Counted from the first letter of the stretch, positions 1-7,239 are shown. The stretch: 21,592 bases of DNA from JAMWZF01 sp041628615 (GCA_041628615.1 JBFKOW010000042.1:1-21592); one strand, 5' to 3'. Numbers and translations: made by a program. Notes: generated from the letters alone by a model not told the origin.

Positions 1-622
1 AGGACAGCGAGGCCAGGTAGAGATCGCGGACCCCGGCGGCTGCGGCGGCCTTCTCGATCCGGCGGCGGATCACGTAAAGCTCGCGCTCGAAGGACTCCTC
101 GTCGATTCCCTTGGCGTTGGAGATCAGGATCTGCTCGATCTCCGGCCGGGTGGCGTTCGCCTTCTCGCCGAGACAGGTGATGTCCACCGGCACGTGGCGC
201 CAGCCATAGATGTAGTGGCCCATCCGAAGGACTTCGGTCTCGACGATGGTGCGGCAGGTCTCCTGCGCGCCGAAATCGGTGCGCGGCAGGAACACCTGGC
301 CCACGGCCATCAGTTCGTTCATGCGCGGCTCGTGGCCGGTGCGTCGGACCTGGCCGTAGAAGAAATTGACCGGGATCTGGACATGGATCCCCGCCCCGTC
401 GCCGGTCTTGCCGTCGGCATCCACCGCGCCGCGGTGCCAGATCGCCTTGAGCGCGTCGATGCCGTTCTCCACCACCTTGCGCGACGGCTTGCCGTCGATG
501 GCGACGACGAGGCCGACGCCGCAGGAGGCGTGTTCGTCATCGTCGCGGTAGAGGCCGTGCTCGGCCATCCACTTGCGCCTGGCTTCCTCGGCCCGGACCC
601 ATTCGGCATCGTACTTGGTCAT
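1..622 (-). CDS. gltB: Glutamate synthase large subunit, N-terminal part (cut by window edge)
   Basis: Large subunit of NADPH-dependent glutamate synthase, which transfers glutamine amide nitrogen to 2-oxoglutarate. Only the first 207 codons are in the window; the rest lies beyond the left edge. The visible part is the start of the class II glutamine amidotransferase domain. Cys34 in the motif ASCGVGLVVAIDGK is the expected N-terminal nucleophile after removal of a short propeptide, which is usual for GltB. Further family blocks are IWHRGAVDADGKTGDGAG and MGHYIYGWRHVPVD. The ATG at 622 is preceded by GGGAG with 7-nt spacing. The gene is the last visible member of a minus-strand run that starts with gltD. 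It is separated from gltD by four unrelated small genes, and 136 bp from the nearest of them. Confidence 0.95.
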   Translation of the reverse strand, partial: MTKYDAEWVRAEEARRKWMAEHGLYRDDDEHASCGVGLVVAIDGKPSRKVVENGIDALKAIWHRGAVDADGKTGDGAGIHVQIPVNFFYGQVRRTGHEPRMNELMAVGQVFLPRTDFGAQETCRTIVETEVLRMGHYIYGWRHVPVDITCLGEKANATRPEIEQILISNAKGIDEESFERELYVIRRRIEKAAAAAGVRDLYLASLS

Positions 623-758
623 GGCATGTCTCCCTGGGCGACACGGCGATTGTCGCGGTGGTGGTCTGCGGCGGCCGCCCTGTCGGCGACGCCCGCGCAT
701 TCGAAACCGGCCGGGGCGGGGCCGGCGGAGGCTGGGCAGCTGAGGCGCCGGCCGGCGA

Positions 759-1451
759 TCATGGCCGCCACGCCGCGTCCGACACGCCGCAATCGTAGAT
801 CGGGGCGGTGGCGAAGAAGCCCGGCTCGCCCGGCAGGATGATCTGGACCGGGGTGTTGTCGCGCTCCGGCCCGGCCTCGCCCTCGTCCGAGATCGACCGC
901 GTGGTGCCGGGCAGGAACAGCCGCCATTCCTCGCTGACGTAGTTGATCCCCTCCGACCGGGACCGGCCCTCCGGCCCGTCCACCTCGGCGGTGTAGGTCA
1001 TCACCCGCAGCGGCACGTCGTCGATCTCGACGATCTCCCCGGTCAGCACGTCGGCGCCGCGATAGCGGGTCTCGCTGCCGTCCTGGTCGACGGTAGTGAA
1101 ATCGTAGGTGTCGATCCCGGTTTCCAGCAGGTCGGTGAAGCTGGCCGGGTCGGGCCGCTCGCCCAGCAGGGTCCGGGTCTGCGAGAACAGGCTCAGGCTC
1201 TCGACCCACTCGGTCTCGTAGTTGATCCGGCTGGCGAAGACCGGGCCCTCCTCGACGAAGTCGACGCGCCACTGGTCGCCCTCGGCGTCGCCTTCGCAGG
1301 TGTAGTGGTTGGACAACATGCAGCCGCGCTGCTGCACGGTCAGGAACCCGGTGCAGCCCTCGGGCGGGGTCCATTGCTGGGCGGTGGCGGCAGCGGCCGG
1401 CAGAAGGGCCAGAAGGGCCGCGGCGGCGGCGGTCGTGGGGGTCAGTCGCAT
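759..1451 (-). CDS. Secreted four-cysteine protein, tandem paralog D
   Basis: Function unknown; 230 aa. An N-terminal signal peptide is visible: MRL, then an Ala/Leu-rich core, with a likely cut after ATA near residue 24. The mature part has exactly four cysteines (C33, C44, C52, C221), in the spacing shared by the three neighbouring paralogs, so two disulfides in an exported protein are likely. Shared blocks are LTVQQRGC near the N-terminus, an acidic-aromatic TYDFTT segment, RYRGADVLTGE, NYVSEEWRLFLPGT and PGEPGFFATAPIYDCG. The alternating polar/hydrophobic pattern suggests mostly beta structure. The start lies 3 bp after the stop of copy C, so translation is probably linked. This copy ends in a different tail from A and C, which carry MSSF/MSSY. 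It is the last copy before gltB. Reality of the gene is well supported by the paralogy; its role is not known. Confidence 0.88.
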   Translation of the reverse strand: MRLTPTTAAAAALLALLPAAAATAQQWTPPEGCTGFLTVQQRGCMLSNHYTCEGDAEGDQWRVDFVEEGPVFASRINYETEWVESLSLFSQTRTLLGERPDPASFTDLLETGIDTYDFTTVDQDGSETRYRGADVLTGEIVEIDDVPLRVMTYTAEVDGPEGRSRSEGINYVSEEWRLFLPGTTRSISDEGEAGPERDNTPVQIILPGEPGFFATAPIYDCGVSDAAWRP

Positions 1452-1454
1452 CGC

Positions 1455-2144
1455 TCAGTCACCTTCCTGGTAAGAAGACATGGTCAGGCCGCAGCCGTGC
1501 TTCGGGCGGGGCGACAGGAACCCCGGCTCGCCGCGAAAGATGAATTCCACCGGGCTCTCGTCCACTTCCCAGGTCTCGTCCGGGGTGGTCACGGTGCCGG
1601 TGCCCGACACGAACATCCGGTAATCCTCCGAGACGTATTCGCTGCCTTCCGAGGACCACAGCAGGCTGCCGTCCGGGGCGGTCGCCGCGATCCGGAACTC
1701 GGTCCGGTGCAGGGTCACGCCGTCGATCGTCACCACCTCGCCGGTCAGGCGGTCCTCGCCGGCATAGCGGGTCGGGCCGATCTCTTCGGACAGGGTGGTG
1801 AAATCGTAACTGTCGACGCCGCTTCGCATCAGCTCGGTCAGGCTCGCCGGGTCGGCCGGGTCCGGCGCCAGCCGCTCGCTGTGGCCGCTGGCGACGTGGA
1901 AGCTCTCGATCCACTGCGTCTCGGCATCGATCGCGCCGGCATAGACCAGGCCCTCTTCGGTCAGGTCGACGCGGCGCTGGATGCCGGGGGCGTCGGCGGC
2001 GCAGGTGAAGTGGTGCGACACCACGCAGGAGCGCAACTGCACGGTCAGGAAGGCGTCGCAGCCGACGGGCAGGCTGAACCTGTCCTGCGCCGCGGCGGGC
2101 GCGGCGGCGGCGGCGATCGCGGAAATGGCCAGCGTGCGGATCAT
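1455..2144 (-). CDS. Secreted four-cysteine protein, tandem paralog C
   Basis: Function unknown; 229 aa. The start is the ATG at 2144, which overlaps the TGA of copy B in an ATGA (4 bp). The reading frame is open further upstream, but that stretch lies inside copy B in another frame and has no family similarity. The signal peptide is short (MIRTLAISAIAAAAAPAAAQ), with a probable cut after AAA-Q near residue 20. Cysteines are C29, C40, C48 and C218. Shared blocks are LTVQLRSC, SYDFTT, RYAGEDRLTGE, EYVSEDYRMFVSGT and RGEPGFLSPRPKHGCG. It ends with MSSYQEGD, close to the MSSF tail of copy A. Copies A and C look the most alike in the C-terminal part. No enzyme motif is visible. Confidence 0.88.
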   Translation of the reverse strand: MIRTLAISAIAAAAAPAAAQDRFSLPVGCDAFLTVQLRSCVVSHHFTCAADAPGIQRRVDLTEEGLVYAGAIDAETQWIESFHVASGHSERLAPDPADPASLTELMRSGVDSYDFTTLSEEIGPTRYAGEDRLTGEVVTIDGVTLHRTEFRIAATAPDGSLLWSSEGSEYVSEDYRMFVSGTGTVTTPDETWEVDESPVEFIFRGEPGFLSPRPKHGCGLTMSSYQEGD

Positions 2145-2809
2145 GACACCTCGCCTCCGCAATCGTGGCGCGGCGTGGCGTCCATGAACCCGGGCTGGCC
2201 TTCGGTCAGGATCTCCACCGGCAGGGCGTCCCGGCGGTCGGTGCCGTCGGTCCGGGCCCAGGTGGCGTAGATCGACAGGCGGTCCGGGCCGAACAGGTAG
2301 GCAGTGCCGGCAAAGACCCCCTCCACCGCGCCCGAGGCATCCTCGGTGCGGTAGTCGAAGGCGATCTCGGTGACCGGGCGGCCGGCGATCTCGGCCGGGC
2401 CGATCACCCGGTTGGTGCCGCGATAGGTCACGCTGCCGCCCTCCGGATCGCTGGCCATGGTGTAGAGATAGGAGTCGGAGCCGGTGTCCAGCAGGGCGCG
2501 ATGATCGGACGGATCCGCGGGCGGCATCTGGGTGCGCAGGGCGAAACCGGACGGCAGGTGGCGCATTTCGAGCCACTGGCCGGCGCCGTCGCGGACCGTG
2601 ACCCAGCCAAGGCCGTCCGCGGTGGCGGTGGCCTGCACATAGCCCGGCTGCCCGCCGCAGCGCCAGTAGAGGCTGACCTCGCAGAGCCGGTGCTGGACGC
2701 TGGCCAGCGGGACGCATCCGGCGGGCGGCACGAACGGGGCGGCGACGGCGGGACCGGCGGCCGGCAGGGCGGCAAGGGCGGCAAGGGCCAGAGCGAGGGC
2801 GCGGATCAT
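2141..2809 (-). CDS. Secreted four-cysteine protein, tandem paralog B (divergent copy)
   Basis: Function unknown; 222 aa. It starts at the ATG at 2809, which overlaps the stop of copy A by 4 bp, and ends overlapping the start of copy C by 4 bp. It has a hydrophobic Ala/Leu signal peptide (residues 1 to about 24) and four cysteines, C32, C43, C51 and C217, with the same first two spacings as the other copies. The rest is the most divergent of the set: TVQ.R becomes SVQHRLC, the EEGP block is absent, YDFT becomes YLYT, and PGEPGF becomes EGQPGF. The MSS tail is missing. It keeps RYRG-like (TYRGTNRVIG) and PVEI segments. It is intact, with no stop or frameshift, so it is more likely functionally diverged than a pseudogene. 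Confidence 0.85.
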   Translation of the reverse strand: MIRALALALAALAALPAAGPAVAAPFVPPAGCVPLASVQHRLCEVSLYWRCGGQPGYVQATATADGLGWVTVRDGAGQWLEMRHLPSGFALRTQMPPADPSDHRALLDTGSDSYLYTMASDPEGGSVTYRGTNRVIGPAEIAGRPVTEIAFDYRTEDASGAVEGVFAGTAYLFGPDRLSIYATWARTDGTDRRDALPVEILTEGQPGFMDATPRHDCGGEVS

Positions 2810-3552
2810 GGCCGCACCTCGAACGACGACATCATCATCCCGCAGCCGTATTTCGGGCGGGCGGCAAAGAAGCCGGGCTCGCCGGGATAGACGAACTCGA
2901 CCGGGCTCAGGTCGCGGATGTCCTCGGGAGCATCGGCATACCAGCTTTCGCCCAGCACGAAGATCCGGTGGCGCTCGCTCACGAACTGGCGGCCCTCGCG
3001 GCGATAGGCGACGGCGCCGTCCGGGGTCAGCACGTCATAGCCGTATTCGGTGGTGCGCAGCGGTTCGCCGTCGATCACCGTCTCGCCGGTGATTCGGTCG
3101 AAGCCGACGAAGCGCTGCGCCGGCATCCCGCCCCGGTCCGGGATCACGGTGAAATCGTAGGTGTCGTGGCCGGTGGCGAACAGCTCGCTCAGGCTCTCGG
3201 GATCCTCCGCCGGGACCACCATGTCCTCGCGGCGGACCGGATTGACGTAGAAGGTGGTGAGCCACTGGAACTCGGCATCCACCTGCTTGACCTGGAACGG
3301 GCCCTCCTCGGTGAACAGCGCCACCCACTTGTGGCCCTCCGGGTCGCCCTCGCAGGTCCAGACATGGGTCATCAGGCAGCCGCGGTTCTGGATCGTCAGG
3401 GCTCCGGTGCAGCCGGCGGGGGGCGAGAACGACCCCTGCGCCGACGCCGGAGCGGGCACCGCCGCCACAAGCCCGACCCATAGCGCCACGGCCAGCGTCG
3501 CCGCGGGGGCGGGCCGGGAAGTGGCAAGGCAGGCTGACAGGTCTCTGGTCAC
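2806..3552 (-). CDS. Secreted four-cysteine protein, tandem paralog A
   Basis: Function unknown; 248 aa with the chosen GTG start at 3552. That start sits behind GAAGAGAG and gives a signal peptide with a basic N-region, a hydrophobic core (about residues 18-32) and a cut after ASA near residue 38. The frame is open upstream to about 3798, but that stretch runs through a hairpin and tandem repeats and into gltD, so it is not taken as coding. Mature cysteines are C48, C59, C67 and C237. Shared blocks are LTIQNRGC, TEEGPF, TYDFTV, RFVGFDRITGE, RQFVSERHRIFVLGE and PGEPGFFAARPKYGCG, ending MMMSSFEVRP. It is the first copy after gltD in the direction of transcription (124 bp gap). The exact start is less sure than the gene. 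Confidence 0.85.
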   Translation of the reverse strand: MTRDLSACLATSRPAPAATLAVALWVGLVAAVPAPASAQGSFSPPAGCTGALTIQNRGCLMTHVWTCEGDPEGHKWVALFTEEGPFQVKQVDAEFQWLTTFYVNPVRREDMVVPAEDPESLSELFATGHDTYDFTVIPDRGGMPAQRFVGFDRITGETVIDGEPLRTTEYGYDVLTPDGAVAYRREGRQFVSERHRIFVLGESWYADAPEDIRDLSPVEFVYPGEPGFFAARPKYGCGMMMSSFEVRP

Positions 3553-3568
3553 GCTCTCTTCACACTCC

Positions 3569-3587
3569 GGGTCAGTACCGCTGACCC
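3569..3587 (-). promoter_or_regulatory. Perfect inverted repeat just upstream of paralog A
   Basis: GGGTCAG and CTGACCC form a perfect 7-bp stem around a 5-nt loop, 17 nt upstream of the GTG of paralog A. No U-run follows on the transcribed strand, so it is a poor intrinsic terminator. It could be an operator, an attenuating or mRNA-stability hairpin between gltD and the paralogs, or chance. Confidence 0.4.
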
Positions 3588-3630
3588 ATCCGGGGCCGGG
3601 GAAGGGCCGCGAGGCGCCCACGCACCGACC

Positions 3631-3662
3631 CGATACCGACGCGATACCGACGTGATACCGAC
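3631..3662. repeat. Three 11-bp direct repeats in the gltD-paralog A gap
   Basis: The 9-mer GATACCGAC occurs three times at an exact 11-bp period (3632, 3643, 3654), preceded by C, C and T. It lies in the 124-bp non-coding gap directly after the gltD stop codon. A period of about one helical turn would suit a protein binding site, but slippage in a non-coding gap is an equally good explanation. Confidence 0.6.
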
Positions 3663-3676
3663 ACGCCGGCCCTCGC

Positions 3677-5110
3677 CTATTCCGCGGCCACGGCGGCCGC
3701 CGTGGCCAGCCGTTCGAGGATCGCGTCGGCGCAGTCGCGGCCGTCGCGGATCGCCCAGACGACGAGGGACGCGCCGCGCACGATGTCGCCGGCGGCATAG
3801 ACCCCCGGCAGGGCCGTGGCGCCGGATCCGAATTCGGCCTTCACGGTGCCCCAGCGGGTCACCTCGAGCCCTTCGGCGCCCCAGAGCCGGGGCAGGTCCT
3901 CGGGTTCGAAGCCCAGCGCCTTGATGACGAGGTCGGCGTCCTCGACGTAGTCCGACCCCTCGACCAGTTCCGGCGACTGGCGGCCGGTCGCGTCGGGGGC
4001 GCCAAGGCGCATCTTCTGCACCATGACCCCGGTCACCGCGTCGCCGGCAAAGCCCTTCGGCGCCGAGAGCCAGACGAAATCGACGCCCTCCTCCTCCGCA
4101 TTGGCCACCTCGCGCTGCGAGCCGGGCATGTTGGCACGGTCGCGGCGGTAGAGGCACTTCACGCTCTTCGCGCCCTGCCGGATCGCGGTGCGGACACAGT
4201 CCATCGCGGTGTCGCCGCCGCCGATCACCACCACGCGCTTGCCTTCGGCGTTCAGTTCGCCCGAATCGAACTCGGGAACCTCGTCACCGAAGGATTTCCG
4301 GTTCGAGGCGGTGAGGTAGTCGATGGCGCGGACGATGCCGCCGGCGCCCGAGCCCGGCATCTCGAGATCGCGGGACTTGTAGACCCCGGTGGCGATCAGC
4401 ACCGCGTCGTGGGCCGACCGGATGTCGGCGAAGGAGATGTCGACGCCGACATCGCAGTTCAGCCGGAACGCGACGCCGCCCGCCTCCAGCTGCGCCATCC
4501 GTTTCATCACCACGTCCTTCTCGAGCTTGAAGCCCGGAATGCCGTAGGTCATCAGCCCGCCGCCCCGGTCGTAACGGTCGTAGACGGTGACCTGCACGCC
4601 GGCGCGGCGCAGACGGTCGGCGGCGGCCAGCCCGGCAGGCCCGGCGCCAATGATGCCGACGCTTTCCGGCCGCTCGGCGGCGGGGACGATCGGCCTGACC
4701 CAGCCCTCCTCCCAGGCGGTGTCGGTGACGTATTTCTCGACCGAGCCGATGGTCACGGTGCCGTGGCCCGACTGCTCGATGACGCAGTTGCCCTCGCAGA
4801 GCCGGTCCTGCGGGCAGATCCGGCCACAGATCTCGGGGAAGGTGTTGGTGGCCTGGCTGAGCTCGTAGGCTTCCTGCAGACGGCCTTCGGCGGTCAGCCG
4901 CAGCCAGTCGGGGATGTTGTTGTGCAGCGGGCAATGCGACTGGCAATAGGGCACGCCGCACTGGCTGCAGCGGGCGGCCTGCTCGGCGGCCTTCTCGGCG
5001 GCGTACTCGGCATAAATCTCGTCGAAATCCGTGCGGCGTATCTCGGCCGCGCGCTTCTCCGGCATCGCCCGCGCCACGTCGACGAATTTCAGCATCTCGG
5101 ATCTGGCCAT
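3677..5110 (-). CDS. gltD: Glutamate synthase small subunit (NADPH)
   Basis: Small, FAD- and Fe-S-containing subunit of glutamate synthase, which passes electrons from NADPH to the large subunit GltB; cytoplasmic; 477 aa. N-terminal cysteine clusters are visible at C48/C51/C56/C60 (CSQCGVPYCQSHC) and C95/C99/C105/C109 (CGRICPQDRLCEGNC). An FAD Rossmann motif GIIGAGPAGLAAADRL follows near residue 155, an NADPH motif VVVIGGGDTAMDC near 297, and the C-terminal YAAGDIVRGASLVVWAIRDG block of this family. The ATG at 5110 is chosen over the in-frame ATG at 5140 because GGAGGAG stands about 8 nt upstream and MARSEMLKFVDVARAMPEKR matches the usual family start. It leads a minus-strand cluster with four unrelated small genes and then gltB. 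Confidence 0.97.
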   Translation of the reverse strand: MARSEMLKFVDVARAMPEKRAAEIRRTDFDEIYAEYAAEKAAEQAARCSQCGVPYCQSHCPLHNNIPDWLRLTAEGRLQEAYELSQATNTFPEICGRICPQDRLCEGNCVIEQSGHGTVTIGSVEKYVTDTAWEEGWVRPIVPAAERPESVGIIGAGPAGLAAADRLRRAGVQVTVYDRYDRGGGLMTYGIPGFKLEKDVVMKRMAQLEAGGVAFRLNCDVGVDISFADIRSAHDAVLIATGVYKSRDLEMPGSGAGGIVRAIDYLTASNRKSFGDEVPEFDSGELNAEGKRVVVIGGGDTAMDCVRTAIRQGAKSVKCLYRRDRANMPGSQREVANAEEEGVDFVWLSAPKGFAGDAVTGVMVQKMRLGAPDATGRQSPELVEGSDYVEDADLVIKALGFEPEDLPRLWGAEGLEVTRWGTVKAEFGSGATALPGVYAAGDIVRGASLVVWAIRDGRDCADAILERLATAAAVAAE

Positions 5111-5322
5111 GCCGCCACTCCTCCAACAACCCGTCCGCACCTCCTAGACGCGAATCAATCGGGATAAAAGTCAAAAGCGCTGACCTATTAATCGTTTTCT
5201 CAATGCTGCGCCGCGGAAATTCTGCAAAGACTCTGTGAAAATAGGTCCGATATGATACTTATTTCGGGATTCACCGAGCCCGATCAATCGGTTAAGGTCG
5301 AGCCAAAGACGCAGAGCGGATC
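5111..5322. promoter_or_regulatory. Divergent promoter region between gltD and uppP
   Basis: This 212-bp gap is clearly more AT-rich than its surroundings and must carry promoters for both gltD (minus) and uppP (plus). A TATGAT at 5251-5256 would serve as a -10 for uppP, but no good -35 is found at the right distance. For gltD there are AT-rich blocks around 5160-5205 but no convincing hexamer pair. The 9-mer ATCAATCGG occurs twice, at 5154-5162 and 5283-5291, one copy near each gene start. The gltD side has the strong ribosome binding site GGAGGAG. Confidence 0.5.
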
Positions 5323-6126
5323 ATGCCCCTATTCCAGCTTGTCCTGATCGCGGTGATCCAGGGGATCACCGAATTCCTGCCGGTGTCGTCCTCGGGGCAC
5401 CTGATCCTGTTCCCCCTGCTCACCGGGCTGGCCGACCAGGGCCAGGTGATCGATGTCGCGGTGCATGTCGGCACGCTCGGCGCGGTCATCGTCTATTTTC
5501 GGGCCGACGTCCGGCTGGCGCTGGGCGGCGCGCTGCGGCTGATGCGGGGCAAGGTCGACACCCAGGGCGCCTTCCTCGCCCTCTGCCTCGGCATCGCCAC
5601 GGTGCCGGTGGTGATCGCCGGGGTCGGGCTCAAGCTAACCGGGCTCGACGACGCGATGCGGTCGGTGGCGGTGATCGGCTGGACCATGATCCTGTTCGGG
5701 CTGTTGCTCTACTGGGCCGACCGGACCGGGGCCGAAGACCGGGACGCGGCGCGCTGGTCGATCCGGCATGCCTGGGTGATGGGGCTGTGGCAAGCGGTGG
5801 CGCTGGTCCCCGGCACCTCGCGGTCCGGCATCACGATCACCGCCGCGCGGATGCTCGGCTATGCCCGGCCGGACGCCGCGAAGCTGGCGATGCTGATGTC
5901 GATCCCGACGATCATCGCCTCGGGGGTCTTGCTCGGGGCCGAGGTCGCGGTCACCGCCGACGCCGCCGCCGCGCGCGACGGCGCCATCGCCGCCGCCTTC
6001 GCCTTCGCCGCCGCGCTGGCGGCGCTGGCCGTCATGATGCGCCTGCTGCGCAGCGTCAGCTTCACGCCCTACGTGATCTACCGCTGCGCGCTGGGCGTCG
6101 TCCTGCTGTGGATCGCCTACGCCTGA
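5323..6126 (+). CDS. uppP: Undecaprenyl-diphosphate phosphatase
   Basis: Integral membrane enzyme (BacA family) that dephosphorylates undecaprenyl diphosphate, recycling the lipid carrier for peptidoglycan and other surface polymers; 267 aa, the usual length. The two family signatures are present: QGITEFLPVSSSGHLIL (about residues 13-29, with catalytic Glu17 and His26) and PGTSRSGITITAARMLG (about 163-179, with Arg167). Several hydrophobic segments follow, including the last residues. It is transcribed divergently from gltD. Its last 10 bp overlap the end of the convergent gene at 6117-7115. The upstream AGAG is only a weak ribosome binding site. Confidence 0.96.
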   Translation: MPLFQLVLIAVIQGITEFLPVSSSGHLILFPLLTGLADQGQVIDVAVHVGTLGAVIVYFRADVRLALGGALRLMRGKVDTQGAFLALCLGIATVPVVIAGVGLKLTGLDDAMRSVAVIGWTMILFGLLLYWADRTGAEDRDAARWSIRHAWVMGLWQAVALVPGTSRSGITITAARMLGYARPDAAKLAMLMSIPTIIASGVLLGAEVAVTADAAAARDGAIAAAFAFAAALAALAVMMRLLRSVSFTPYVIYRCALGVVLLWIAYA

Positions 6127-7115
6127 TCGGGCTTGCCGGGGCGCAGGTTCTGGGCCGAGGCGTTGATGTCGGAATACTGGCCCGACGGCCGGAACCGCCA
6201 GAGGTATTCCGGCAGGATCGCCTCCATCGCCGCCGGTTCGATCCCGAGATCGGCGAAGGTGCGCGCGCCGTCGGAGACCACGTTGTCGGTCCGCAGCGAA
6301 GCGACCTGGTCCAGCGTGATCGGCGCCTTGACCGCGCCGAGGCTCAGCGTCTCGCCGACACCGGCCACCCGGGCGATGATCCGGGCCGCCCAGAACGGGA
6401 TGTTGAGCACCAGCCGGCGGCGGCGGATGACGACCAGCATGTCCTGCATCAGGGTGCGGAAGGTCTCGGCATCCGGTCCGCCGAGTTCATAGATCCCGGG
6501 GGCGGCCTTGCCTTCGACGGCAAGGCAGGCGGCCTGCGCCACGTCGTCGACATGGACCGGCTGGAACCGGGTTTCGGCGCCGACCACGGGCAGGACCGGG
6601 GACAACCGGGTCATGCCGGCGAAGCGGTTGAAGAACTGGTCCTCGGGGCCGAAGATCACCGACGGGCGCAGGATCACCGCGCCCGGCATGTGGGCCAGCA
6701 CCGCCGCCTCGCCGGCGGCCTTGGCGCGGGCGTAGTGGCTTTCGCTTTCGGCGTCGGCGCCGATGGCGGAGAGATGGACCAGCCGGGCGACCCCCTCGGA
6801 GGCGGCGATGCGGGCGATGCGGCCCGCCCCCTCGTCCATCACGGCGTCGAAGTTGTTGCGGCCGGTGGCGTCGAAGGTGCCGACACAGTTGACGACCGCG
6901 TCCGCCCCGGCCAGCGCCGCGCGGACCGACGCGTCGTCGCGGATATTGGCGAAAACCGGCTCGACCTGGCCGACCGCGCCGTAGGGCTTCACGTGAAGCG
7001 CCTCGTTCGGGCGGCGCACCGCGACCCGGATCCGCCAGCCGTCCCGGGCCAGCCGGCGGGCGATGTAACGCCCGACGAATCCCGATCCGCCGAAGATGGT
7101 GACGAGGTTGGACAT
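6117..7115 (-). CDS. NDUFA9-like atypical SDR, complex I-associated NAD(P)-binding protein
   Basis: 332 aa. The N-terminal Rossmann motif is TIFGGSGFVGRYIARRL (residues 6-22). The sequence through VVNCVGTFD, LVHLSAIGAD, YARAKAAGEAAV and ILRPSVIFGPEDQFFNRF is the pattern of the alphaproteobacterial proteins related to the 39-kDa NDUFA9 subunit of mitochondrial complex I. A catalytic YxxxK is present only in the weak form YARAK, as usual for atypical SDRs. The family is thought to bind NADPH and help assemble or stabilise complex I; enzyme activity is not established. GGAGGG lies 7 nt before the ATG. The gene overlaps uppP tail to tail by 10 bp. A general NAD-dependent epimerase/dehydratase is the alternative name. 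Confidence 0.88.
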   Translation of the reverse strand: MSNLVTIFGGSGFVGRYIARRLARDGWRIRVAVRRPNEALHVKPYGAVGQVEPVFANIRDDASVRAALAGADAVVNCVGTFDATGRNNFDAVMDEGAGRIARIAASEGVARLVHLSAIGADAESESHYARAKAAGEAAVLAHMPGAVILRPSVIFGPEDQFFNRFAGMTRLSPVLPVVGAETRFQPVHVDDVAQAACLAVEGKAAPGIYELGGPDAETFRTLMQDMLVVIRRRRLVLNIPFWAARIIARVAGVGETLSLGAVKAPITLDQVASLRTDNVVSDGARTFADLGIEPAAMEAILPEYLWRFRPSGQYSDINASAQNLRPGKPDQA

Positions 7116-7210
7116 CGCTTCGCCCTCCGCGTTTGACCCTCCAGTGAGGTAACGTCAGCCGCTCATGCGGGCAAGGCGCAATCGGGCGCAGGCAGCGCCG
7201 GGGAATCGCG

Positions 7211-7239
7211 TTGACACGGTCTGCCGCCGGCCTTAAACG
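7211..7239 (+). promoter_or_regulatory. Promoter for tRNA-Leu (and probably rnd)
   Basis: A perfect TTGACA (-35) at 7211-7216 is followed after 17 bp by TAAACG (7234-7239; TTAAAC with a 16-bp spacer is the alternative). This would place the transcription start about 15 bp before the mature tRNA 5' end at 7260. The -10 is only a fair match. Confidence 0.6.

Noticed and set aside
746..757. 12-bp perfect palindrome CGCCGGCCGGCG just after paralog D
   Set aside because: Built only of G and C in GC-rich DNA; no U-run or other signal, so chance is likely.
759..3552. Toxin-antitoxin, contact-inhibition or phage origin for the tandem small genes
   Set aside because: All four are homologous exported proteins of equal size, with no antitoxin-like partner, no integrase or transposase and no composition shift from the neighbours.
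3553..3798. N-terminal extension of paralog A by about 82 codons
   Set aside because: It would run through the hairpin and tandem repeats and into gltD, and would bury the signal peptide.
5787..7136. A 449-codon plus-strand frame running through uppP and the next gene
   Set aside because: Overlaps uppP in another frame and is antisense to the NDUFA9-like gene; no domain seen.
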